A DNA stretch of 64,000 nucleotides from an uncultured Pelagibacteraceae bacterium (GCA_902542975.1 CACBWM010000002.1:1-64000), one strand, 5' to 3'. Shown: positions 18,640 through 29,004, counted from the first letter of the stretch. Notes: a model not told the origin generated them from the letters alone. A program made the numbers and translations.

Positions 18640-19711
18640 TTGTTCCTCCATATGGCGATGAAACTAATTTTTCATCTTCTCCAAAAGCATAAAACTTATT
18701 TGCATTAAAATTTATTTTTACTTTCTCATGAATTTTAAAATTCATTACTTCCTCGATTAAGGCAATTATTTTTGAGTTTCCTCTTTTTAGGTGGAGCAAT
18801 GTTTCTGACCCACTAATTTCTGCTAATTCTATTTCGAATTCTTCACCATTCTCATCAAGTTTAATTTCTGAAGCTCTAATTCCAAAATTATAATCTCTAT
18901 CTTCTAAATTCTTAAAATGATTTGGAATTTCTAAAGAAATATTCTCAAAATTTAAATTTTTTGAATTTTTTGAACCCTTCAGAACATTCATTGGTGGATC
19001 ATTTGATATTTCTGCAACTTTTAAATTAGACGGATTTTCAAAAATTTCTTTGGCAGGCCCTTTTTGTAATACCTTCCCTTCATCTAAAACAATTACTTCT
19101 CCATTTAGTTCCATTACTTCTTGGGGATCTGTTGTTGAATAAATTAAAATTGTATCTTGGGACAGTCCTTCTGAGAAAATTCTTTTAAATTCTTCTCTTA
19201 ACTGCTCTCTAAGTTTATAATCTAAATTAACTAACGGTTCATCTAGCAACAAAATTTTTGCTTTTTTTGCAAGTGATCTTGCAAGCGCAACTCTTTGTTG
19301 CTGTCCGCCAGATAATTCCTGAATTTTTCTATTTTCAAATCCAACCAATCCAACAGTTTTTAGAGCTTCATCTACATCTTTTTTTATTTGCTCTGGACTT
19401 AATTTTCTTTGTTCTAATGGAAAAGTTATGTTTTGATAGACATTTAAATGAGGGTAATTAATAAATTGTTGATAGACCATAGCAACATTTCTTTCCCAAA
19501 CTGGTATTTTAATAAAGTCTTTTTCCTCAAAAGAAATTGAGCCTTGATCTGGATTTAATAATCCTGCAATTGTTTTTAAAAGAGTCGTTTTGCCAGATAA
19601 AGTTCTGCCTAAAATGGTATACAAATTGCCTTTTTTAAAATTAAACGAGACATCGTTTAAATGAAATTGCTCATCAGGTTTATAAGAAATTTTCTCTCCA
19701 ATTAAATTCAT
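18632..19711 (-). CDS. ABC transporter ATP-binding protein, second subunit
   Basis: Walker A GRTLSGKTT, LSGGQQQRVALARSL, LLLDEPLVNLD; switch region STTD. Confidence 0.92.
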   Translation of the reverse strand: MNLIGEKISYKPDEQFHLNDVSFNFKKGNLYTILGRTLSGKTTLLKTIAGLLNPDQGSISFEEKDFIKIPVWERNVAMVYQQFINYPHLNVYQNITFPLEQRKLSPEQIKKDVDEALKTVGLVGFENRKIQELSGGQQQRVALARSLAKKAKILLLDEPLVNLDYKLREQLREEFKRIFSEGLSQDTILIYSTTDPQEVMELNGEVIVLDEGKVLQKGPAKEIFENPSNLKVAEISNDPPMNVLKGSKNSKNLNFENISLEIPNHFKNLEDRDYNFGIRASEIKLDENGEEFEIELAEISGSETLLHLKRGNSKIIALIEEVMNFKIHEKVKINFNANKFYAFGEDEKLVSSPYGGTNG

Positions 19712-20559
19712 TATTTTAATGCTCCTGATAAATTTCCTTTTGATAGATATCTCTCAACTATAAATGCAACGATTATTAATGGTGCAACTGAGACTAAAGC
19801 TGATGCTGAAAGGCTCCACCATGGTGTTATTGATGAATTAAGTGCAACAACTTTTACAGGTAACAATTGTACTTCAGTAAATGTCAAAATAAATGCAAAA
19901 AAGAAATCTATCCATCCAAAAATAATACAAAACATTCCCGCAACAATTAATCCAGGTATTGAATTTGGTAAAACAACTTTATAGAAAGCTTGATAAGGAT
20001 TACACCCATCAATTAATGCAGTCTCATCTAATTCTTTTGGAACTCTATTAAAAAAATCTACCATAATCCAAACAGCAATTGGCATTAATAAAACGATATA
20101 TACGACCACTAGACCTAATAAACTATCAAGCAATCCTATTGTGCTTAGAAAAATAAAGAAAGGAATTGATAATACAATTGGAGGCATGATTCTTTGTGAA
20201 ATGAAGAAAAAAGTAATATCGTTGTTTCTAACAAATCCGGCTTTAAAGGTAAATCTTGATAGTGCATAAGCAGCAAGTGTTCCAAGAACAATACTTATTA
20301 AACTAGCAGTACAGGTTACAAAAATACTGTTAAAATAAGGCTCGACAATATCTACTCCACCTTTAGCTGGAGACTTAATTAAAACTCTCCAACCCTCCAG
20401 TGTTGGTTCGAAATCTAACCAAGGTATATAAGTTACTTTACTATTTACAGATTGGAAGTCTTTAAAAGATGTTGATACAGCCCAGAGAAAAGGTGCAACA
20501 ACAAATACAGTCCAAAATGTAATAAAGAAATATTTAAGAAAAGTGTAAAGTTTGCTCAT
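19711..20559 (-). CDS. Carbohydrate-type ABC transporter permease (MalG-like)
   Basis: EAA-loop-like DETALIDGCNPYQAFYKVVLPNSIPG; TM pattern. Confidence 0.92.
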   Translation of the reverse strand: MSKLYTFLKYFFITFWTVFVVAPFLWAVSTSFKDFQSVNSKVTYIPWLDFEPTLEGWRVLIKSPAKGGVDIVEPYFNSIFVTCTASLISIVLGTLAAYALSRFTFKAGFVRNNDITFFFISQRIMPPIVLSIPFFIFLSTIGLLDSLLGLVVVYIVLLMPIAVWIMVDFFNRVPKELDETALIDGCNPYQAFYKVVLPNSIPGLIVAGMFCIIFGWIDFFFAFILTFTEVQLLPVKVVALNSSITPWWSLSASALVSVAPLIIVAFIVERYLSKGNLSGALK

Positions 20560-20561
20560 AG

Positions 20562-21428
20562 TTATTCTTTGATCATTAATTTGGTTAAAACTTTAGCTAT
20601 TATCGTTAAACTGATAATCATTATTACAAGATAAGTGAAAGATAAGGTTGCTGCATAACCCATCTGAAATTCTCTTAATCCTTTAATATAAATATAAAAA
20701 CTTGAGGTCTCAGTTGCAGTACCTGGTCCTCCTGAGGTCAAAACAAATACTGTATCCATTATTTTTGAAGCCTCGATAAGTCTTATTATTATTGCTCCAA
20801 TTGATATTGGAGCCATCAAAGGAAAGGTTACATAAACAAATTTTCTAAATGGACTTGCTCCATCTATAGCGGCTGCCAAAAAGGGTTCTTTTGGAAGTGA
20901 CAAAAGTCCAGCTAGTAATAGTAAAAACATAAACGGTGTCCATTGCCAAACTTCAACAATTATAACAGTAAACTTTGCAATAACTGGATCACTCAACCAT
21001 AAAATAGGTTTTACTCCTAATCCACCTAACAAATCATTTACAGGACCTAGTGACTCATGAAAAAATGTTCTCCAAATAACTGTCATTATTACTGGAGTTG
21101 TCATCATTGGTACTAGAAAAATTACTCTAAAAAATCTTTTAAATTTTATTTCTCTCCAAACCATCATCGCTAAAGCAAATCCGATAACATATTGAAGAAT
21201 AACTGTAGTTACTGATAAAAAACTTAGCCTAAAAAAAGACTCCCAAAACCTCGGGTCATCAGTAAATAACCTTATGTAATTCGTAATGCCTATGAAGTTC
21301 ATTTCTGGTGTATAACTATTCCATCCAGAAAGACTTAATCTAATAGTAAAAATAATTGGAAAAATTAAAATTCCAATAAGTACAAACAATCCTGGGAATA
21401 AAAAAACAAACTTGTGTTTAAAATTCAT
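20562..21428 (-). CDS. Carbohydrate-type ABC transporter permease (MalF-like)
   Basis: EAA-loop-like AAAIDGASPFRKFVYVTFPLMAP; TM pattern. Confidence 0.92.
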   Translation of the reverse strand: MNFKHKFVFLFPGLFVLIGILIFPIIFTIRLSLSGWNSYTPEMNFIGITNYIRLFTDDPRFWESFFRLSFLSVTTVILQYVIGFALAMMVWREIKFKRFFRVIFLVPMMTTPVIMTVIWRTFFHESLGPVNDLLGGLGVKPILWLSDPVIAKFTVIIVEVWQWTPFMFLLLLAGLLSLPKEPFLAAAIDGASPFRKFVYVTFPLMAPISIGAIIIRLIEASKIMDTVFVLTSGGPGTATETSSFYIYIKGLREFQMGYAATLSFTYLVIMIISLTIIAKVLTKLMIKE

Positions 21429-21489
21429 AATTTTTTTTTTGGATTATTTTAAAATGTGGCCGTTAAAAAACGGCCACAAGTTTACAAAA

Positions 21490-23025
21490 TTATTGCTTAT
21501 TATCTTCCATTGCTACACCAACAGCATAGGCTTTTCTTACGTTATCTTTTCCTACTCTGTTAAGTATATCTTCCCACTGTTTAGCAGCTTCGTCTAAAGC
21601 AGCTTGTGGAGATAATTGACCAGCTAATGCTTTTGCAGCAGCAGTAGCCAATGCAGCATTAAACTCAAAAGTTCCAGGAACTCTTAATGGAAATACTCTA
21701 TTTTTACTTTGTTCCATTTGTGCAAGAGTATCAACATATGATTGAGCAATATCTTTATCCCAACCAATTTGTGTCCATACATCAACTTTAAAGTCGTCAT
21801 TTCTAAATGGGTTTACACCAAATCTACCAATTCCAATGTCCGCTTGGTGGTTAGCTTCGTTAGCGAAGAAACATAGGTAATCGAAAGCCATTTCTTTCTC
21901 TTTACTTTTCTTAGCTACTCCAACTGCCCATCCCCATACGAAGAAAGGAGCTTGGTTAAAGCCTTCATCCCAAGAGTTAGTTTTTCTATTCCAAACTTTC
22001 ATTGCTCCTGGTAACTGTGCAGCACCAACTTTATTGTTTATTGGACTATCTGGTTGCATAGCAGCAACAAATGCATCATCCCATGAAAAACTAAACAAAG
22101 TTTGTCCTCCACCAAATGATCCAATTTCATCACCTAAACCAAAATTTATTCCTCCTGGTGGAACATATTTGGTTGCTGCAACCCAATCTGTTAATGCTTC
22201 AACAAAACCTGGATTGTTAATTAGTGGTTTCATAGTTTCTAAATCAAAGAAAAAACCACCTGGTGTTTTTGGATTTTTAGAGTAAGCAGCAGATCTTGAA
22301 TAGAAAGCAGCATACATCAGGTCATCTTTTTTCATAACTTCTGCTGATCCATATTCTTTCTCGCCATCACCATCCCAATCCCATCCATTGAAATAAGCGG
22401 CCATTTCTCCATATTCTTTCCAAGTTGTTGGTACCTTTAACTCTTTACCAGTAGCTTCCTTATATTGCTTTTGGTACTCAGGATTATCAATTACATCTTT
22501 TCTATATTTTAGATAATGTCTGTCTCCATCAACCGGAAACTGATACATAACACCATCCCAAGATGCTACACCAATGTGAGACGGGGTAACGTCTTTCATT
22601 TGTTTCATCTCAACGTATTTCTTTGGAACTGGCTCTAAGTATCTTCTCCAATCGTTAATGAAGTTTGAAAATCCAAAAACGATGTCATATGGAGCTTGTC
22701 CAGCTTGAAATGGTACCATTGCTTTAGCATATAAGTCACCTGCTGGTGTATGAGTAACATCAACTTTTGCTCCAGTAAGTTTAGCGAACTGCTCAGCATG
22801 TAGAGCTGTTGGCTCTCCCATGACTGGTACAGCATGTGTATTAATCTTAAGCGTCTTGCCTTTATAGTTTTTCTTAGACATAGACTCGTAAGAACAATCA
22901 CCAGGAATATCCCCAGTTGCTTTGATATGTGGAAACTGATCGCTCCACTTATCAGCATACGCAACAGGACTAAATACCAACAAAGCTGATATTAGAGCGG
23001 TTACGCAAGTTTTTATTGTCTTCAT
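21490..23025 (-). CDS. ABC transporter substrate-binding protein (family 1, large; GlpV-like)
   Basis: Signal peptide; family-1 SBP body; contains DWDGDG loop. Confidence 0.9.
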   Translation of the reverse strand: MKTIKTCVTALISALLVFSPVAYADKWSDQFPHIKATGDIPGDCSYESMSKKNYKGKTLKINTHAVPVMGEPTALHAEQFAKLTGAKVDVTHTPAGDLYAKAMVPFQAGQAPYDIVFGFSNFINDWRRYLEPVPKKYVEMKQMKDVTPSHIGVASWDGVMYQFPVDGDRHYLKYRKDVIDNPEYQKQYKEATGKELKVPTTWKEYGEMAAYFNGWDWDGDGEKEYGSAEVMKKDDLMYAAFYSRSAAYSKNPKTPGGFFFDLETMKPLINNPGFVEALTDWVAATKYVPPGGINFGLGDEIGSFGGGQTLFSFSWDDAFVAAMQPDSPINNKVGAAQLPGAMKVWNRKTNSWDEGFNQAPFFVWGWAVGVAKKSKEKEMAFDYLCFFANEANHQADIGIGRFGVNPFRNDDFKVDVWTQIGWDKDIAQSYVDTLAQMEQSKNRVFPLRVPGTFEFNAALATAAAKALAGQLSPQAALDEAAKQWEDILNRVGKDNVRKAYAVGVAMEDNKQ

Positions 23026-23049
23026 CTTTTTTCCTCTCTTTGTTGTTAA

Positions 23050-24111
23050 TTATGGAACTAACACTGCACGACCTTTAATCTTACCATCATTTAAATCATG
23101 TAGTGCTTTATTAGCTTCTTCAAGTTTGTATTCTTTCATTGAAAGTTTTACTAAACCTTTATCTGCTAGTTCCATTAATTCATATAATTCAGCCCATGTA
23201 CCTACTAAGCTTCCAACTATACTTTTTTCTTGATCGATCATATCAATCGCCAAAACTCTTATTTCTTCTCCGTAACCTACAATATAGAAAGTCCCAGTTG
23301 CTTTGGTCATTTTAATTCCCATTGGCGTAGAACCTTTTTCACCAACAAAATCTATAACAGCCTCTGCACCTTTTCCTTTTGTAAGTTCTTTTACTTTTTC
23401 AATTTCATTACCATCTATTAAAACTCCATGGTCAGCTCCTAGTTCCATTGCATGTTCTAAAGGCGCTTTTGCTTTTTCAACAACAATAATATTTGCGGCA
23501 CACATTGCTTTCATACATTGAATTGCTATATGTCCTAATCCACCAGCACCTATGATTACACAATTTTCACCTGGCAGAAGGTGTCTAGTAGCTTTTTTTA
23601 CAACTCTGTAAGCAGTTAAACCTGCGTCTGAAAATGGCGCAACGTCTATTGGACCTAAAACTTTTGGAATTTTTATTAGATTTCTTACGCTAGTTTGAAG
23701 TAATTCTGAGTATCCACCGTGTTTTACATTCAAACCTGCAAAAATTGGATCTTCAGCATGCATATCGTTTCCTCTTCTACAATCTAAGCATGTTCCTCCT
23801 GTGCCAGAAACTTTAGGGTGTAAAATTACTGCATCGCCTTTTTTAAATCCCGTAACATCTTTACCAACTTCCTCTATCCATCCAGCGTTCTCATGTCCCA
23901 TTACCATCGGCAACAGATCGTTATTTTGATCTGTAATGTGCTTCCAAACTCCTTCAATTATATGCAAATCAGTTCTACAAACACCTGCAGCTCCAATTTT
24001 AACAATGACATCACTTGCTTTCTCAATTTTAGGATTTGGTAACTCTTCACCTGTGACCCAAACATCCGCTTTCATTTCTGGGTCGTACTTATGTAAAACC
24101 TGTGCTTTCAT
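23050..24111 (-). CDS. Zinc-dependent alcohol dehydrogenase
   Basis: GHENAGWIEEVG, CRTDLH, GAGGLGHIAIQ. Confidence 0.92.
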   Translation of the reverse strand: MKAQVLHKYDPEMKADVWVTGEELPNPKIEKASDVIVKIGAAGVCRTDLHIIEGVWKHITDQNNDLLPMVMGHENAGWIEEVGKDVTGFKKGDAVILHPKVSGTGGTCLDCRRGNDMHAEDPIFAGLNVKHGGYSELLQTSVRNLIKIPKVLGPIDVAPFSDAGLTAYRVVKKATRHLLPGENCVIIGAGGLGHIAIQCMKAMCAANIIVVEKAKAPLEHAMELGADHGVLIDGNEIEKVKELTKGKGAEAVIDFVGEKGSTPMGIKMTKATGTFYIVGYGEEIRVLAIDMIDQEKSIVGSLVGTWAELYELMELADKGLVKLSMKEYKLEEANKALHDLNDGKIKGRAVLVP

Positions 24112-24201
24112 TATTTTCCTCTCTAAATTTATTTTTTATAAATAAATTTTAAATTGAAATAAAAAATATGTCTAGAAAGTTAGAATAATTTTAATTACCA
24201 A

Positions 24202-24221
24202 TTACAACTTGAGATTGTTAA
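24202..24221. promoter_or_regulatory. Candidate operator upstream of adh-ABC-amidase operon
   Basis: TTACAA-N6-ATTGT imperfect palindrome, same core and spacing as 16224-16242. Confidence 0.4.
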
Positions 24222-25171
24222 TTAACTTTATTTTTGCATCCGCCTGTTTTGAAAAACTCATCAATATTATCTATAGCTAGATTAGCCATTGCGGTTCTAG
24301 TTTCTTTAGTTGCGCTGCCTAAATGAGGAAGAATAAAAGCACTTTTGTGTTTAAGATATCCTGGATTTAAATTTGGCTCATTTTTGTATACATCTAGCCC
24401 AACTGCATAAACTTTTCTTCTTTCCAAAGCATCTATTAAAGCTTCATCTTCAATAATATCTCCTCTTGCAACATTGGTCACGACTGCACCTTTTGGTAAT
24501 AGTTCTAGTGTATCTTTGTTGATTAAATTTATTGTCTCTTTAGATGCAGGACAACATACCGAAAGGACATCAGAGACTTTCATCAAATCATTTAAGTTAT
24601 CGTGGTAAGTTGCGCCTTGTTCTTTTTCTTCGCTTAATTTTGAACGATTGTGATAATGAATTATCATACCTAAAGATTTAGCTATTTTAGCTATTTTTTG
24701 ACCAATTCTACCCATGCCAAGTATTCCAAGTCTAGTGCCCGTTAATTGTTTACCAATCAACATATCTGCTGACCAAACCCAGCCACCTTCTCTAGCTTTT
24801 TCAATTCCTTCAGATGCTCTTCTGCATGCACCTAATATCAACAAAACCCCAATTTCCGCAGTAGCATCAGTTAAAACATCTGGCGTGTTTGTTACTGCAA
24901 TCCCTCTTTTCTTTGCAGATTCTAAATCTATATTTCCAAAACCTACAGCAAAATTTGATATAATTTTTACACTCTCAGGTAATTGATTAATTGTTTCTGC
25001 ATCGAGCTTATCTGTCAAAGCCGATAAAATACCATCACAGCCTGTGCTCATCTCTATTAGCTTCTTTTGAGAGTAGAGTTCATCATTTAAATTAAAGTTA
25101 GCATCAAATAATTCTTTAGCTTTATCCTCACAAGATCTTAAAAGCCTTCTTGTGATTAAAATTTTTTTCAT
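24218..25171 (-). CDS. D-2-hydroxyacid dehydrogenase (glyoxylate/hydroxypyruvate reductase type)
   Basis: GMGRIGQKIAKIAKSLGM, NVARGDIIEDEALIDAL, LPHLGSATKETR. Confidence 0.92.
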   Translation of the reverse strand: MKKILITRRLLRSCEDKAKELFDANFNLNDELYSQKKLIEMSTGCDGILSALTDKLDAETINQLPESVKIISNFAVGFGNIDLESAKKRGIAVTNTPDVLTDATAEIGVLLILGACRRASEGIEKAREGGWVWSADMLIGKQLTGTRLGILGMGRIGQKIAKIAKSLGMIIHYHNRSKLSEEKEQGATYHDNLNDLMKVSDVLSVCCPASKETINLINKDTLELLPKGAVVTNVARGDIIEDEALIDALERRKVYAVGLDVYKNEPNLNPGYLKHKSAFILPHLGSATKETRTAMANLAIDNIDEFFKTGGCKNKVN

Positions 25172-25182
25172 TTTATTTTGGA

Positions 25183-26556
25183 TTAATTTAGATCAAAAAC
25201 CTTACCAGGATTCATGATGTTGTTTACATCAATGCTTCTTTTAATAGCTTTCATCACTGGCAAATTATCTGGATGCTCTCTTAATAGGTAATGTTTCTTT
25301 TGAAGACCAATTCCATGTTCTCCTGTAATTGTTCCCTCTAATTCTAAAGCTTTGTTGATTAGATCATCGCTGTACTGTCTAATTTTTTTTTGTTTTTCTT
25401 CATCATCAGGATCATACAATATTATAGAGTGAAAATTTCCATCTCCAACATGACCAACCATTGGCGCAGTTAGACCTAACTTTTTAACTTCTTTTTCCGC
25501 CCATGAAATACACTCAACTAATTTAGAAATTGGTACACAAACATCTGTAGAATACACTTTCATATCATGGCCTAAAGCTTTTACTGAATAGTAAACATCA
25601 TGCCTTGCTTTCCATAATATTTTTTGTTCTTCAGGAGAAGATGCCCATTGAAAATCACTTCCACCATTATTTTTTGATAATTCTTCAACAATTTTTATAG
25701 ACTCGTTATTTGAAAGTTCACTACCATGAAATTCAAAGAATAAAGTTGGTGATGCTTTGATGTTTTCTAACTTTGAATATTTAATGCTAATTTCCATTTG
25801 ATCTTTGTTTAACATCTCAATTCTTGCAATTGGAACGCCGTACTGAATAACTTCTTGCGCAGTCTTTACTGCTGAGTCTAAATCTGGAAAATAGCAAACT
25901 GCGCTCATTATGCTCTCAGGTATTGGTGATAATCTTAATTGAACTTCTGTAATAATTCCTAAAGTTCCCTCAGATCCAATAAACAAATTAGTTAAGTTAT
26001 ATCCCGCAGAAGTTTTTTTAGTTCTTGCTCCAGTTTTAATTATGTCTCCATTTGGTAAAACAACTGTTAAACCAGAGATAACGGTTCTCATTGTTCCATA
26101 TTTAACTGCCATTGTTCCTGAAGCCGAAGTAGATGCCATTCCACCTAGTGCAGCATCTGCACCAGGGTCTATTGGAAAAAATACACCATCTTCTCTTAAA
26201 TATTCATTTAATTGCTTTCTAGTTACATTTGCTTGTACTCTGCAATCAAAATCCTCAGCATTTACGCTTAAAACTTTATTCATTTTTTCTAGAGAAATTG
26301 TAATACCATTTTGATTTCCAACAACATGACCTTCAAGAGATGTGCCAGTTCCAAATGGGACAACAGGAATTTTATGCTCGTTACAAATTTTTAGAATTTT
26401 TGAAACTTCTTCATTGGTTTCTGGAAATACAACTGCCTTCGATAATATTGGATTATAAGTATCTTCTCCTCTTGCATAATTTGCACGAGTAGACTCAGAA
26501 GTAGAAAATCTCCCGTTAAATATCTTTTTTAATTCTGCTTGGACAGTTTCGTTCAT
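25183..26556 (-). CDS. FAD-linked oxidase (D-lactate dehydrogenase/glycolate oxidase GlcD-like)
   Basis: PFGTGTSLEGHV FAD-binding type 4; GHVGDGNFH; TGEHGIG. Confidence 0.92.
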   Translation of the reverse strand: MNETVQAELKKIFNGRFSTSESTRANYARGEDTYNPILSKAVVFPETNEEVSKILKICNEHKIPVVPFGTGTSLEGHVVGNQNGITISLEKMNKVLSVNAEDFDCRVQANVTRKQLNEYLREDGVFFPIDPGADAALGGMASTSASGTMAVKYGTMRTVISGLTVVLPNGDIIKTGARTKKTSAGYNLTNLFIGSEGTLGIITEVQLRLSPIPESIMSAVCYFPDLDSAVKTAQEVIQYGVPIARIEMLNKDQMEISIKYSKLENIKASPTLFFEFHGSELSNNESIKIVEELSKNNGGSDFQWASSPEEQKILWKARHDVYYSVKALGHDMKVYSTDVCVPISKLVECISWAEKEVKKLGLTAPMVGHVGDGNFHSIILYDPDDEEKQKKIRQYSDDLINKALELEGTITGEHGIGLQKKHYLLREHPDNLPVMKAIKRSIDVNNIMNPGKVFDLN

Positions 26557-26593
26557 TCTTTAATAATACAAAAATATTAATTAAAAATACAGT

Positions 26594-27763
26594 TTATTTA
26601 GAAAGCATCTTGCCTATATTTTCTAAGGCTTGCATTATATTATCTCTAGATGCGGCAAAACTAAATCTAACGTAATCATTACAAGTTTTACCAAACGCAG
26701 TGCCAGGAACAATTGCAACACCTGCTTCATGCATAGCTTTTTTGCAAAACTCAGATCCATTCATGCCAGTCCCTTTTATATTCGGAAAAGCATAAAAAGC
26801 TCCTCCCGGCAAACTACATTCGACTCCTGGTAAATCATTTAATCCTTTATGAATTAAATTTCTTCTTAATGTAAATTTATCTAACATATCTTTAATTGAG
26901 TCTTCAGGACCATCTAATGCGGCTATACCAGCATATTGGGCTGCTGCATTTACACATGATACACTATTAATCAAAAGTTTGTTTACATGTTCAACCAAAT
27001 GCTCTGGCCAGTAACTCCAACCAAGTCTCCATCCAGTCATAGAATATGCTTTACTCCAACCCTCAAGAACAATTAATCTGTCTCTTAAATTAGGATAGTT
27101 AAAGAAAGTTGGCATTTCCTTATAGTCAAAAATTTGTCTACTATAAATTTCATCACTTAAAATTGTGACCTGCGGATGTTTTTCTAATTCTTTTGCTAAG
27201 TAATCAATTGCAGGTTTTTCAACAAAACTTCCGGTTGGGTTATTTGGATTAATCAAGATTAAAAGTCTAGTTTTGTCAGTTATTAAAGATAGAATTTTGT
27301 CTGGGTCAAATTTTAAATCTTTATCCTCAGTTAAGTCGTATGGAACAGCTTTTGCTCCAGAGTAGTTAATCATTGATTCATAAATTGGAAAAGCTGGAGT
27401 AGGATGAATTATCTCAACACCTGGTTCACCATAACAAGTAATTGCATAATACATTGTAGGTTTACCACCTGGCATTATTAAAACTCTATTTGGATCAATA
27501 TCAGCATTATAAAGTCTCTTGACCCATCTTGCGACAGCTTCTCGACATTCTGGAATTCCATTTGATAAAACATAACCATGATGACCATCATCTAGAGCTT
27601 TTTTTGCAGCTTCAACTACATGTTTTGGAGTTTTAAAGTCAGGTTGTCCTAGACCTAAATGAATCATAGGTTTGCCTTGTGCTTCTAATTTTTTTGCTTC
27701 TGCTAAAACAGAAAATGCGCTTTCAGTTCCTAAACGATTTAATGCTTTTGCTAATTCAATCAT
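26594..27763 (-). CDS. Class I/II pyridoxal-phosphate aminotransferase
   Basis: NPNNPTGSF, SDEIYSRQIF, WSKAYSMTGWRLGW. Confidence 0.93.
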   Translation of the reverse strand: MIELAKALNRLGTESAFSVLAEAKKLEAQGKPMIHLGLGQPDFKTPKHVVEAAKKALDDGHHGYVLSNGIPECREAVARWVKRLYNADIDPNRVLIMPGGKPTMYYAITCYGEPGVEIIHPTPAFPIYESMINYSGAKAVPYDLTEDKDLKFDPDKILSLITDKTRLLILINPNNPTGSFVEKPAIDYLAKELEKHPQVTILSDEIYSRQIFDYKEMPTFFNYPNLRDRLIVLEGWSKAYSMTGWRLGWSYWPEHLVEHVNKLLINSVSCVNAAAQYAGIAALDGPEDSIKDMLDKFTLRRNLIHKGLNDLPGVECSLPGGAFYAFPNIKGTGMNGSEFCKKAMHEAGVAIVPGTAFGKTCNDYVRFSFAASRDNIMQALENIGKMLSK

Positions 27764-27852
27764 AATTTTTCGTCGACAAACTAACTGAAAAGCAACTTTA
27801 TGTCTATTTATTTAAAGTGAAAATAATAATAAAAATTATTTATAAAAAATAT

Positions 27853-29004
27853 TTAATTACGGTAAATTATCTTTGATCTATCTAACTCTTTTACACTTTT
27901 GCAGCCCATAAGGATCATATTTCTTCTAATTTCATCGTGCATATTTTGAAGCAGCCTCTCTACTCCTTGCTGTCCACCCGCTCCTAAACTGAACAAAAAA
28001 GCTTTACCAAAACTACAAGCAGTTGCACCTGCAGCTAAAGCCTTGAGAACATGAGTTCCCCGTCTAACACCTCCATCTAAAATTATCTCAAGTTTATCAC
28101 CCACAGCATCTGAAATAGCCTTTAGTTGATCAAATGGAGTTCTAGATCCGTCAAGCTGTCTTCCTCCATGATTAGAAATTATTATCGATGTACAACCAAT
28201 ATCAACTGCTCTCTTTGCATCCTCTACAGACATCACACCCTTTAGCGCAAAAGGTCCGTCCCATTTTTTTATACAGTATTCTGCATCATCCCAATTCATA
28301 TTAGGATCGTATTGTTCATTAACATAATCTATAACTGATTTAGTTATACTAGTTCCTTTATCGGTTTTGTGTTTAATATTAGCTAGTTCAAACTTTTTGT
28401 TTGTAAAATATCTAAATAACCATCCAGGTCTCATTGCGAAATTCATTATACTTTCTAATGTAAATTTAGGTGGAGTTGTAAAACCAGTTCTATGATCTCT
28501 TTCTCTATTTCCCGCAACCAAAGTATCAACAGTTAAGCACAAACCATCAAAATTTGCTCTTTTGCACCTGTCAATTAAATCATCAGTAAATGATTTATCT
28601 CTATGAATATAAAGTTGAAATAATTTTGGACCACTTGATATGTTAGCAATTTCTTCAATGGAAAATGATGCCATTGTCGACATGCTATACATGGTACCAA
28701 ATTTTTCTGCAGCTCTAGCTGAAGCTTTATCTCCATCAGGATGATATAAACTTTGCATAGCAGTTGGAGATAAAAAAATTGGCATATCTATTTTTCTACC
28801 AAAAACTGTGGTTGATAGATCTGGTTCTCCTACACTTCTAAGAATATTGGGGATTAAGTCACAATCATCAAATGAATTTGTATTTCTTTTTAAAGTGGTT
28901 TCATCGTCTGCACCACCATCAATGTAATGAAAAATCGGAGCTGGTAATCTTTTTTTAGCTAACTTTCTAAAATCCTCAAAATTGTAACAATTCTTCAAAC
29001 TCAT
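27853..29004 (-). CDS. FMN-dependent alpha-hydroxy acid oxidase (LldD-like), paralog A
   Basis: IISNHGGRQLDGSRTPFD; FMN oxidase fold. Confidence 0.92.
   Translation of the reverse strand: MSLKNCYNFEDFRKLAKKRLPAPIFHYIDGGADDETTLKRNTNSFDDCDLIPNILRSVGEPDLSTTVFGRKIDMPIFLSPTAMQSLYHPDGDKASARAAEKFGTMYSMSTMASFSIEEIANISSGPKLFQLYIHRDKSFTDDLIDRCKRANFDGLCLTVDTLVAGNRERDHRTGFTTPPKFTLESIMNFAMRPGWLFRYFTNKKFELANIKHKTDKGTSITKSVIDYVNEQYDPNMNWDDAEYCIKKWDGPFALKGVMSVEDAKRAVDIGCTSIIISNHGGRQLDGSRTPFDQLKAISDAVGDKLEIILDGGVRRGTHVLKALAAGATACSFGKAFLFSLGAGGQQGVERLLQNMHDEIRRNMILMGCKSVKELDRSKIIYRN

Noticed and set aside
22034-22285. Plus-strand ORF inside the ABC substrate-binding protein gene
   Set aside because: Antisense to a confident CDS, no domain or start signal.
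22635-22964. 109-aa minus-strand ORF within the substrate-binding protein gene, alternative frame
   Set aside because: Same-strand out-of-frame overlap with a clearly coding frame.
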